From Candidatus Omnitrophota bacterium (GTDB lineage Bacteria; Omnitrophota; Gorgyraeia; Gygaellales; Profunditerraquicolaceae): 30,720 nt of DNA. How positions within the stretch are numbered: position 1 is the stretch's first letter; the number at the start of each line of letters is the position of its first letter. This document shows, one piece after another, positions 14,139 to 21,148 of the stretch. Made by a program: the position numbers and the translations under genes. The stretch spans positions 1 to 30,720 of the forward strand of contig JAQUOO010000002.1 of the NCBI GenBank assembly GCA_028717055.1. The letters run 5' to 3'. Under the pieces are notes generated by a model. That model was not told where the DNA came from. It saw only the letters and a list, made by a program, of their open reading frames with translations, and made no database searches.

Positions 14139-15971
14139 TTACAAGGGGATGTCTGTTTTTTCAATCCCTAGAAGCCGCTTGACATCTTCTCCGCTCATTA
14201 CTTCTTTTTCGATAAGTGTGTTGGATAATAATTTTAATTTATCCAAGTTCTTTCCTAGTAAACCTTTTGATTTCATGTATGCATCTTCGACTATAAACCT
14301 TACCTCTTCGTCGATTAGCCTAGCAGTTTCCTCGCTGTAGTTCTTTTCTTCCATAATGTCTTTACCTAGGAAAACCAGGCCTTCTCTTCGGCCTAAGGTT
14401 ATATTGCCTAATTTATCCGACATGCCAAACTGAGTAACCATGCGTCGGGCCATTCCGGTAGCCACCTCAAGGTCATTCTGTGCCCCGGTAGTTACTTCAT
14501 TTAGGTTAAGCTCTTCGGATGCCCGTCCTCCCAGCACCATAGTAATTTCAGCGCTCAATTCTTTTTTTGTCCAATAATGTCTGTCTTCTAGCGGCGGAGT
14601 AAAAGTATAGCCGCCGGCAAGCCCTCTGGGAATAATGGAAACCTTTTTTAGGGGGTTAACTTCAGGTAACAGCAAGGACAGCAAGGCGTGCCCTGATTCA
14701 TGCAGGGCGGTAATTTCCTTTTCTTTCTTTGACATAATATGGCTCTTTTTCTCAGGGCCCATAAGCACTCTTTCTACGGATTTATCCAGGTCAGATTCTT
14801 CAACCATTTCTTTTCCTTTTCTGGCTGCAAGAAGGGCGGCTTCATTGCACAAATTTGCCAGGTCAGCCCCTGAAAAACCAGGAGTTTGGGATGCGATTGA
14901 TTTTAAATCCACAGATGGAGCAAGTTTAATTTTACGCATATGGACCTTGATAATCTCTTCCCTTCCTTTTATATCCGGTAAATTCACGATAATATTCCGG
15001 TCAAACCTTCCCGGTCGAAGAAGAGCGGGATCCAGGGTATCCGGACGGTTAGTCGCGGCAATGAGTATCAATCCTTTCGAAGTGTCAAATCCATCCATCT
15101 CAACCAAAAGTGCGTTTAAGGTCTGTTCGCGTTCATCATGACCTCCACCGATACCAGAAAAACGCAAACGCCCAACCGCATCGATCTCATCGATGAAAAT
15201 AATCGCGCCTTTGCCTGACGTTTTTGCGGCACGCCTTCCCTGTTCAAACAAATCTCTTACGCGGCTGGCGCCTACGCCGACAAACATCTCAACGAAATCC
15301 GAACCGCTAATCGAAAAAAATGGAACTCCTGCCTCTCCGGCAACAGCTTTAGCAATCAATGTTTTCCCGCAACCCGGAGGGCCAACTAACAAAACTCCTT
15401 TGGGGATTTTACCGCCGAGTTTTTGGAATTTTTTTGGGTCTTTCAAGAATTCGATTACTTCTTTAAGTTCTTCTTTTGCTTCATCCACACCAGCTACATC
15501 ATTGAAAGTTATTTTTTCGGTTTCACTATGCACTTTAGGGACAGCTTTTCCAAAAGTCATAATTTTGTTTCCAAGTTGCTCTCCTCGCGCGGCCATCATC
15601 CACCAAAAAAATATTAAAAGCAGTATCGGGCCCAGATTAAAAAGCAGCGATGACCAAAAAGTGCGCGGAGGTTTTACGTCAAATCCTTTAACATTTTGGC
15701 GTAAAAGATTAAGCAACTCCGTATCGTTATCGGGAATATTTACTAAAAATTTGGAGTTATCCGAAAATTCTCCCTGCAGAAGCGCTTCCATCTTGGTTAC
15801 TGTTTTTATTTTTTCCGGATTATTCTTTAATATGGAATAAAAGTTGCCGTAAGCAACCTCTTTCGGTATCCCGTTTATAGGAATACTTATGGAATTTAAA
15901 ACTACAAAGACCAGAATGATTGCTAAAATCCAGCCAAAAGGCGAACGCTTAAATACATTTTTCTTTGCCAT
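14139..15971 (-). CDS. ftsH: ATP-dependent membrane zinc metalloprotease
   Basis: A membrane-bound AAA+ protease for quality control and turnover of regulatory proteins. There are two membrane helices (about residues 12-29 and 106-126) flanking a short periplasmic segment. The AAA domain has Walker A GPPGCGKT (197-204), Walker B IIFIDEID (257-264), and the second region of homology around ATNRPDTLDPALLRPGRFDR. The zinc site HESGH is at 424-428, and the third ligand lies in the TGAQNDLE segment. The 610-residue length is normal. The ribosome binding site AAAGG and a candidate promoter at 16011-16039 precede it. It is probably the first gene of the ftsH-folP-cdaA run. Confidence 0.97.
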   Translation of the reverse strand: MAKKNVFKRSPFGWILAIILVFVVLNSISIPINGIPKEVAYGNFYSILKNNPEKIKTVTKMEALLQGEFSDNSKFLVNIPDNDTELLNLLRQNVKGFDVKPPRTFWSSLLFNLGPILLLIFFWWMMAARGEQLGNKIMTFGKAVPKVHSETEKITFNDVAGVDEAKEELKEVIEFLKDPKKFQKLGGKIPKGVLLVGPPGCGKTLIAKAVAGEAGVPFFSISGSDFVEMFVGVGASRVRDLFEQGRRAAKTSGKGAIIFIDEIDAVGRLRFSGIGGGHDEREQTLNALLVEMDGFDTSKGLILIAATNRPDTLDPALLRPGRFDRNIIVNLPDIKGREEIIKVHMRKIKLAPSVDLKSIASQTPGFSGADLANLCNEAALLAARKGKEMVEESDLDKSVERVLMGPEKKSHIMSKKEKEITALHESGHALLSLLLPEVNPLKKVSIIPRGLAGGYTFTPPLEDRHYWTKKELSAEITMVLGGRASEELNLNEVTTGAQNDLEVATGMARRMVTQFGMSDKLGNITLGRREGLVFLGKDIMEEKNYSEETARLIDEEVRFIVEDAYMKSKGLLGKNLDKLKLLSNTLIEKEVMSGEDVKRLLGIEKTDIPL

Positions 15972-16010
15972 AATTTTACCTTTCTAATACTAGGGTTTTT
16001 AAGAGTAATT

Positions 16011-16039
16011 ATTATATCCCTAAATAACCATAAAAACAA
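16011..16039 (-). promoter_or_regulatory. Candidate sigma-70 promoter for ftsH
   Basis: On the minus strand TTGTTT (16034-16039) is followed by a 17-bp spacer and a perfect TATAAT (16011-16016), about 40 bp upstream of the ftsH start. The -35 box is weak (3 of 6), but the -10 box and spacing are ideal. The 225-bp gap between tilS and ftsH holds nothing else that I can support. Confidence 0.45.
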
Positions 16040-16196
16040 GTATTTTATAGGGTTAGGTGTTAAATATCCGATTCCCACGCCCCTAATGACGAGTTAAATC
16101 CCAATTACCCATTTTCCAACTGAACATTGAATCATTGAGATTTTCTTGTATTAAGATGGTAGTCGAGAATCTCTTGGAAATATTATACTTGTAAGC

Positions 16197-17165
16197 CTAT
16201 CTACGGTAGAACTTGATAGTATTTTTCTTTTTGATAACCGAAATTCCTTTAGGCAGGTCAACTACCGAATTAACCGGACGATTGGCTATTAAATCTTCTA
16301 TTTCGTTTATATGGGTTAAAGTTATGCGCCGAATCGAACCTTGTAATTCAGATATAGTCAATCGTAAAACCAGCCTTTGTATAGCCGGATGAAATTTAGC
16401 GTAATCCGCTAGCTTAATCTCTCCCTTCTTCCCCTTGATTTTACGTAAAGCTGATTGGTTTAAATAATCATAGTCTAAGGAGATAACTTCGGACATGTTG
16501 CTCAAAGCGTCTTTAATTTTCGGGTTATATTCTTTTTCAAGCAAAGGAATTAGGCGGTTACGCAGCCTGTTTCTTAAAAAAATATCTTTTTTATTAGTTT
16601 TATCAATACGAACTTCGATTTTATTCTGCTTTAGAAAAGATTCTATCTCTTTCCGTTGCACCCTGATTAACGGCCGAATAATCTCAAAACCGCCAAATCT
16701 TCTCTTGGGGAGAATGCCGGATAGTCCATAAAGCCCAGTTCCTCTTAAAATACGCATAAGAACCGTTTCAGCCTGATCGTCAAGATTGTGCGCCAAGGCT
16801 ATTTTTTTAGACCTCACTTTTTGGGCTGTTTTGAACAAAAATTCCAAGCGCGCATTCCTGGCAATTTCTTCTAAAGAACCCTTGGAAGAAATTCTTTTTA
16901 TGTCTATCCCCCCGATGGTAACCGGTATGCCCAATTTTAACCCCAATAATCTTACGAACTCGGCGTCTTCCGAGGAATCCCTGCGTAACATATGATTTAA
17001 ATGGGCAATTTGCAGCTTAAACCCCAAAAATGCGCTTAAGGATTTAAGTAAATAAAGCAAAGTAACGGAATCTGGCCCGCCAGATACCCCGACCAACACC
17101 GTATCTCCCCGTCTAATCAAATCATATTTTCTAATCGTCTCTTTTACTTTTTCAAGCATTGTCAT
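16197..17165 (-). CDS. tilS: tRNA(Ile)-lysidine synthase
   Basis: Modifies the wobble cytidine of the CAU tRNA-Ile to lysidine so that AUA codons are read as isoleucine. The PP-loop ATPase motif is VSGGPDS (residues 27-33). Further family features are AHLNHMLRRDSSEDAEFV, SLEEIARNARLEFL, ALAHNLDDQAETVLMRI, GLYGLSGI, IRPLI and the RNRLRNRLIPLLEKEYNP region. At 322 residues it is the shorter form and has only part of the C-terminal domain present in the E. coli enzyme. A second ATG six bases downstream (17159) is an equally possible start; neither has a clear Shine-Dalgarno. It is divergent from the plus-strand flippase gene. Confidence 0.93.
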   Translation of the reverse strand: MTMLEKVKETIRKYDLIRRGDTVLVGVSGGPDSVTLLYLLKSLSAFLGFKLQIAHLNHMLRRDSSEDAEFVRLLGLKLGIPVTIGGIDIKRISSKGSLEEIARNARLEFLFKTAQKVRSKKIALAHNLDDQAETVLMRILRGTGLYGLSGILPKRRFGGFEIIRPLIRVQRKEIESFLKQNKIEVRIDKTNKKDIFLRNRLRNRLIPLLEKEYNPKIKDALSNMSEVISLDYDYLNQSALRKIKGKKGEIKLADYAKFHPAIQRLVLRLTISELQGSIRRITLTHINEIEDLIANRPVNSVVDLPKGISVIKKKNTIKFYRR

Positions 17166-17315
17166 AGTTTACATATTAGCATAATCAAAGTATGTTTTAA
17201 AGGCTTACCTTTGTTTTTCGACGATTTACATCCTATTTTAACAGCTCGCGGTTTACTGCCAGCAACTCATATCTTTAGATTGACTTTTAGGTTCCAAAAT
17301 AGTAAATTAAGGCTT

Positions 17316-18593
17316 ATGAAGCACAAAATCATAAGCCTGAAGGATAAGAAGCTTGTTTTAGAGAATTTTGCTTCACTTTCAACCCTGCAGTGTATTAATT
17401 TTCTCCTGCCGCTTCTGGTTTTTCCTTATCTAATAAGAGTAATCGGCCCGGAAAAATTCGGCTTGATAGCTTTTGCACAGTCGCTTATTCAGTATTTTAT
17501 GATTTTTACGGACTACGGTTTTAGCCTTACTGCAACCAGAAAAATTTCATTATGCAGGGAATCCCGTCAGGCATCGACGATATTCTCAACCGTAATGACT
17601 GTAAAATTTGTTCTTGCCGCAGCAAGCTATTTAATCCTGCTTATATTAATAAATGTTGTTCCCAAATTCAAGAGTGATTGGCTGCTCTATTTATTTAGCT
17701 TTGGGGCGGTGATTGGAAATACTCTTTTCCCGGTATGGCTTTTTCAAGGAACCGAAAAGATGAAGTATATAACGATCATAAATATAATCGGAGGCATAAT
17801 CTATGCGTTTTCTATTTTTATATTTGTCAGAGCTCCGGATGACTATATCCTTGTTCCGCTTTTAAATTCCCTCTTTTTTATAATTACCGGTATTTTTGGT
17901 TTTTATGTGGCTTTTAAGGAGTTTGATTTGGAATTTGTTTTTCAAAGTTACCACGACATAAAGCAGGAATTAAAAACCGGCTGGAGCATTTTTATCTCTA
18001 TAGTGGCAATAAATACTTATACTACGACGCGTATTTTTGCTGTGGGGCTGCTTACCAACAACACAATTACCGGTTACTATTCAATTGCTGAAAAGATTAC
18101 GGGGATTGTGCAAACTTTCCCCCTGACCGCGCTTTCACAAGCTATTTTCCCCAGGTTAAGCATAATATTTTCTAAAAACAAGAGGAAGGCTCTAGGCTTA
18201 ATGCATAAAGTGCAGCATTCTACGACTTTAGTATATTTGTTGGTCATCCCGACTGTATTTTTTATTTCACCGCTTATTGTCAGGCTTGTTTGCGGGTCAA
18301 ATTTCCCGGAAGTTACTATAAGTTTAAGAATGCTTCTTTTGTCAGTATTCTTTATCAGCGCAAACGCTTTTAAAATTCAATTTTTGCTTGTTTGCGGCAG
18401 GTCGGATATGTATTCAAGAATACATGTTTTAGCCGCGCTCCTAGGATTACCTTTGATATTTGTTTTTATTTATAATTTTTCGTTTCTGGGTGCTGCAGCA
18501 GCAACAGTAACCATAGAAGCAATTATCTTTATTTCTACCTCACAAATCCTTTACGCCTTCGCTAACAATCCTGGTAAAATGCGCCTAAAATAA
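17316..18593 (+). CDS. Polysaccharide (Wzx/RfbX-type) flippase
   Basis: A 425-residue polytopic membrane protein with about 12 predicted hydrophobic helices, of the polysaccharide transport (MOP superfamily) type. The N terminus reads LENFASLSTLQCINFLLPLL followed by VFPYLIRVIGPEKFGLIAFA, the typical Wzx/RfbX opening, then a DYGFSLTATRKIS segment. It would flip lipid-linked O-antigen or other glycan units across the inner membrane. I start it at ATG 17316 behind AAGG. The open frame continues upstream to 17211 but with a non-family sequence. It is the only plus-strand gene in 30 kb, and no glycosyltransferases are adjacent, so it looks like an orphan or inserted gene. Confidence 0.85.
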   Translation: MKHKIISLKDKKLVLENFASLSTLQCINFLLPLLVFPYLIRVIGPEKFGLIAFAQSLIQYFMIFTDYGFSLTATRKISLCRESRQASTIFSTVMTVKFVLAAASYLILLILINVVPKFKSDWLLYLFSFGAVIGNTLFPVWLFQGTEKMKYITIINIIGGIIYAFSIFIFVRAPDDYILVPLLNSLFFIITGIFGFYVAFKEFDLEFVFQSYHDIKQELKTGWSIFISIVAINTYTTTRIFAVGLLTNNTITGYYSIAEKITGIVQTFPLTALSQAIFPRLSIIFSKNKRKALGLMHKVQHSTTLVYLLVIPTVFFISPLIVRLVCGSNFPEVTISLRMLLLSVFFISANAFKIQFLLVCGRSDMYSRIHVLAALLGLPLIFVFIYNFSFLGAAAATVTIEAIIFISTSQILYAFANNPGKMRLK

Positions 18594-18596
18594 TAA

Positions 18597-18615
18597 GGAC
18601 GGATTTTATCTGTCC
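18597..18615 (+). terminator. Weak hairpin after the flippase gene
   Basis: GGACGGA and TCTGTCC form a 7-bp stem (one G-T pair) around a five-base loop, beginning 3 bp after the flippase stop codon. The following sequence (CTCTATTGTT) is only moderately T-rich. It lies between convergent genes, so a terminator is expected here, but the signal is weak. The rest of the 121-bp gap shows no gene. Confidence 0.3.
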
Positions 18616-18714
18616 CTCTATTGTTAAGTTAATCAATATTTTATTGGATGGCTGGTGGTTGCGTATGAACGCGGGGAGAAATGAATGAAATTGTATTTTT
18701 CTAACCCTGCCGGT

Positions 18715-18954
18715 TTAAAACGTTACGCTATTTAACTGCTGATAAGAATCAGTCAGGTATTTAAGCGATCCTGCTGCCATAGTAAATAAAAGGCAGGATA
18801 AAGCCAGGATAATTATGGTCAAGACAGTCTTTTTCTTATTGGTAAAACCCGGGTTCGTCCAGATCAATGGCAGGATAAATGGACCAACCAGTAGAAATCC
18901 GATTACTAGCGAAGTGGGCTTAAAAAACCACTTATCCTTTAGGTCATTTTTCAT
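18715..18954 (-). CDS. Small two-helix membrane protein, unknown function
   Basis: A 79-residue protein that I do not recognise. Two hydrophobic stretches are visible: about residues 13-32 (TSLVIGFLLVGPFILPLIW) and 42-62 (KTVLTIIILALSCLLFTMAA), separated by a lysine-rich turn. The protein therefore probably spans the membrane twice with a short charged N terminus. It begins 6 bp after the stop of the EF-hand gene on the same strand, so the two are likely co-transcribed. Its compact length and position suggest an accessory membrane partner, but nothing shows a specific role. It is convergent with the flippase gene. Confidence 0.6.
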   Translation of the reverse strand: MKNDLKDKWFFKPTSLVIGFLLVGPFILPLIWTNPGFTNKKKTVLTIIILALSCLLFTMAAGSLKYLTDSYQQLNSVTF

Positions 18955-18960
18955 TTTCTT

Positions 18961-19362
18961 CTAGAATTTCCACCTTAACTTCCAATAATCCGTATACTCA
19001 TCTTCCGATACCTTACCATCTTTATTAGCATCAAGCTGGTCAAAATATTGTTTAAACTGTGACGCGGATTCGGCCTTGGTAATCTTCCGGTCATTATTTT
19101 GATCGGCTTTATTTAATTCTCTCGATTTATCCACAGTCAATTCATTCCTGTCAATTACCCCATTTTTATCCTTATCCAGTTCATTAAAGTTTTTCTCCTG
19201 ATACGCTTGCATTTCGTTAGGGGTTATAAAACCGTTTTTATCCGCGTCGATTACCTGAAATTCTGATTTTATTTCTTGCATCTGCATGTCCGAATTTGCA
19301 GCAAAAACACCAATAGGGATGATCAATATAGCAAAACAAAACATTAACAATGCTTTATTCAT
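18961..19362 (-). CDS. Secreted EF-hand protein with four evenly spaced calcium loops
   Basis: A 133-residue protein with an N-terminal signal peptide (hydrophobic residues 4-20, cleavage expected after VFA near 21). Four 12-residue EF-type loops are visible at 39-50 (DADKNGFITPNE), 63-74 (DKDKNGVIDRNE), 87-98 (DQNNDRKITKAE) and 111-122 (DANKDGKVSEDE). Each has acidic or Asn side chains at positions 1, 3 and 5 and Glu at 12. The third has Arg in place of the usual Gly at position 6. The loops are exactly 24 residues apart, shorter than classical EF-hand pairs. Probable role: extracytoplasmic calcium binding. It is followed 6 bp later by a two-helix membrane protein. Confidence 0.85.
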   Translation of the reverse strand: MNKALLMFCFAILIIPIGVFAANSDMQMQEIKSEFQVIDADKNGFITPNEMQAYQEKNFNELDKDKNGVIDRNELTVDKSRELNKADQNNDRKITKAESASQFKQYFDQLDANKDGKVSEDEYTDYWKLRWKF

Positions 19363-19423
19363 TTTTTCCTTTCATATCCGCTTTATCAAGGCTTAACAGC
19401 AAAAAATGGATTAAACTCGCCTT

Positions 19424-19801
19424 TTAAGAAGTTGTTTCTTTTACCTGATTACCGATACAGAGAATCTCCTGAATCCCTCCGTCATAACCGATAATGGCCT
19501 TATTTGTCCACAAAACATGCACCCGTTCGCCGTCGCTGCGCATATTCTCGTTTTCATTTACGGAATATTGCCCCGGATTTTCCACGATACCTTTAATCAT
19601 TTTGGTTAGATCCTCACCGGAAGAGTCTGTTTTGGGAACAATTATGCCAATAACGCTCTCGCCCAGTATATCTTTCTCTTGATACCTGAAGAATCTTTCT
19701 CCGAATTTATTGAGAAAAACTATATTGCCTTTAGTATTCATCAGTAAAATTATGCTATTTGCATTCTCTACGATTTCCTTATACTTGGATTCTTCAATCA
19801 T
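19424..19801 (-). CDS. Stand-alone PAS-domain protein
   Basis: A 125-residue protein that consists of a single PAS fold and little else. The start ESKYKEIVENANSIILLMNT, then GNIVFLNKFGERFFRYQEKD, LGESVIGIIVP and the C-terminal strand GGIQEILCIGNQV follow the PAS pattern seen in sensor kinases and diguanylate cyclases. There is no kinase, GGDEF or other output domain in the gene or directly beside it, so it is a sensor or docking module acting on an unidentified partner. The bound ligand cannot be told from sequence. It lies downstream of tRNA-Met on the same strand and may share its transcript. Confidence 0.82.
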   Translation of the reverse strand: MIEESKYKEIVENANSIILLMNTKGNIVFLNKFGERFFRYQEKDILGESVIGIIVPKTDSSGEDLTKMIKGIVENPGQYSVNENENMRSDGERVHVLWTNKAIIGYDGGIQEILCIGNQVKETTS

Positions 19802-19861
19802 TTTCTCGCTCCTAGTTATATTAGCTTGGAAACTTTAAAGAAACTATCTATTTGATTTTAG

Positions 19862-19935
19862 TGGCGGAGAGTGGATTTAAACCACCGACCAAGCGGGTAT
19901 GAGCCGCGTGCTCTATCAGGCTGAGCTACTCCGCC
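19862..19935 (-). tRNA. tRNA-Met, elongator type (anticodon CAT), with A19 and T56
   Basis: Acceptor GGCGGAG pairs fully with CTCCGCC. A paired 1-72 position argues against initiator tRNA. D arm GCTC/GAGC; anticodon loop CTCATAC (anticodon CAT) on a GCGG/CCGC stem. The T arm is GGTGG-TTTAAAT-CCACT. The D loop has GA where GG is nearly universal, and the T loop has T in place of C56, so the 19-56 tertiary pair would be A-U rather than G-C. No CCA is encoded. A tRNA-Ile2 (lysidine-modified CAT) identity is less likely but not excluded. Confidence 0.92.
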
Positions 19936-20005
19936 TCGGAAAAACTATATTGATAATGAAACTTGCTTTTGAGGCCCGGGAAACCTTTCCAGATATTAAA
20001 ATAAT

Positions 20006-20034
20006 ATATTACCAATAAAATATGATTATGTTAA
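20006..20034 (-). promoter_or_regulatory. Candidate sigma-70 promoter upstream of tRNA-Met
   Basis: On the minus strand TTAACA (20029-20034) is followed by a 17-bp spacer and TAATAT (20006-20011), about 70 bp before the tRNA. The surrounding AT-rich stretch is bracketed by a 7-bp GC-rich inverted repeat: GGCCCGG at 19973-19979 and CCGGGCC at 20046-20052. Confidence 0.4.
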
Positions 20035-20066
20035 GTAAAATTAATCCGGGCCAAAAAGGGGAACTA

Positions 20067-20186
20067 GAAAATTTCAAATATCAAAGTCCAAAAATCAAAA
20101 TGACAAAACCTTGGTTTTAGATTTTGACATTTGGCATCTGGATTTATTTTTAACTTTGAGCTTTGTCATCTGTTATTAAAATTTTC
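20067..20186. repeat. AT-rich imperfect palindrome (copy E of the dispersed family)
   Basis: About 120 bp downstream of acsE, bounded by GAAAATTT and AAATTTTC and centred near 20112 on AAAACCTTGGTTTT. The right arm holds GGATTTATTTTTAACTTTGA and GCTTTGTCATCTG, matching copies at 3920, 9622, 11274 and 21022. It may act as the 3' end structure of the acs transcript. Confidence 0.8.
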
Positions 20187-20209
20187 GGTTTTGCTTTAGC
20201 CTTAACTTT

Positions 20210-20998
20210 TTACTTTCTTCTATATGCGTTCAAATACGATTCACAATAAATATTTTTATTCAAAATAAGTTCCGCGGTAATCAAAGCATCCATGAGCTCT
20301 TTATCTTTTGGATCCAGTATAGCTGAGTCCAATCCGTAGGCAACGGCCATTACCAAAAACGTGCGGTTAATCAGGCTTCTTGCGTTTGTTCCTTGCGATA
20401 CATTGCTTAATCCCAGGGTCGTTTTTGGCGGCGGGTCAGAAATAATTTTAAAATCACGAATTGACTCTAGAATATCCTTTAACTGCGCTTGAGCAACATT
20501 AACCGGCAATACTATAGGATCAAGAAACAGGCTATCGACGGGAAAACTCTTTTCAATACAGGCTCCTACGATTGTAGCTGCCAATTCCAGTCTTTGGTCC
20601 TTGTTCTGCGGTATACCTTTTTTGCTGATAGTAATTCCGATAAGCTGCGAATTGTATTCTTTGGCCAGGGGGATAATATTATCCAGTTTTTCGCTATCCG
20701 CTGTCACAGAGTTAATGATTGTTTTATTCTTCGCCGCTTTCAACCCTGCTTCAATAACCTGAATCTTGCTGGAATCAAGGGATAACGGTTTATCGGTTAC
20801 CTCTTGCACGGTTTCAACCAGCCATGACATATCAATATGCGGCTGCTTGGATGCTGCCCCGCAATTGATATCCAAAGCATCAGCGCCATTTTCAATTTGT
20901 TCCAAGGCGCATTTTTGAACCTCGGATTTATCGCGCTCTTTAATCGCCCTTGCGATATTGGCGTACATCCCATTAATCAATTCTCCGATAATAAACAT
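20210..20998 (-). CDS. acsE: Methyltetrahydrofolate:corrinoid/iron-sulfur protein methyltransferase
   Basis: Transfers the methyl group of 5-methyltetrahydrofolate to the Co(I) corrinoid of CoFeSP in the methyl branch of the Wood-Ljungdahl pathway. The 262-residue length matches the acetogen enzyme. The pterin-binding TIM barrel (dihydropteroate synthase-like) keeps GELINGMYANIARAI, DALDINCGAA, LSLDSSKIQVIEAGL (Asp75), IINS (Asn96), LFLDPIVLP (Asp160) and GLSNVSQGTNARSLINRTFL (Asn199), the residues implicated in pterin binding in that enzyme. A GGAG site precedes the ATG. It is the last gene of the acs run, separated from acsD by a 114-bp gap filled with palindrome copy F. Confidence 0.96.
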   Translation of the reverse strand: MFIIGELINGMYANIARAIKERDKSEVQKCALEQIENGADALDINCGAASKQPHIDMSWLVETVQEVTDKPLSLDSSKIQVIEAGLKAAKNKTIINSVTADSEKLDNIIPLAKEYNSQLIGITISKKGIPQNKDQRLELAATIVGACIEKSFPVDSLFLDPIVLPVNVAQAQLKDILESIRDFKIISDPPPKTTLGLSNVSQGTNARSLINRTFLVMAVAYGLDSAILDPKDKELMDALITAELILNKNIYCESYLNAYRRK

Positions 20999-21021
20999 TA
21001 TGTCTCCGATATAACGCGTTT

Positions 21022-21148
21022 AATGTCAAATGCCAAAATCCAGAAATCAAAATAAATCTAAATGACAAATACCAAATGAGAAAACATGGCTTTTGACATT
21101 TGAGTTTTGGATTTATTTTGAACTTTGAGTTCTGTCATTTGTCATTAG
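21022..21148. repeat. AT-rich imperfect palindrome (copy F), overlapping the acsD 3' end
   Basis: About 125 bp between acsD and acsE, centred near 21085. The right arm contains CATTTGAGTTTTGG, ATTTATTTTGAACTTTGAGT and CTGTCATTTGTCAT; the left arm carries ATGTCAAATGCCAAAATCC and AAATAAATCTAAATGACAAA. The acsD stop codon at 21113-21115 lies inside the right arm, so the last ten residues of AcsD are repeat-encoded. Confidence 0.82.

Noticed and set aside
15193..15840. 215-residue plus-strand open frame opposite ftsH
   Set aside because: Antisense to the FtsH AAA domain; no recognisable domain and no ribosome binding site.
17279..17313. Possible promoter TTGACT-17-TAAATT before the flippase
   Set aside because: The -10 box would end about four bases before the ribosome binding site, so transcription would start at or after the ATG.
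17211..17315. Longer start for the flippase, 35 residues upstream
   Set aside because: The added sequence is unlike flippase N termini, while ATG 17316 has an AAGG site and is directly followed by the family's usual opening.
20067..21148. Palindromes E and F as ends of one mobile element carrying acsE
   Set aside because: Each copy is itself a complete palindrome like the isolated copies elsewhere, and there is no transposase or target-site duplication visible.
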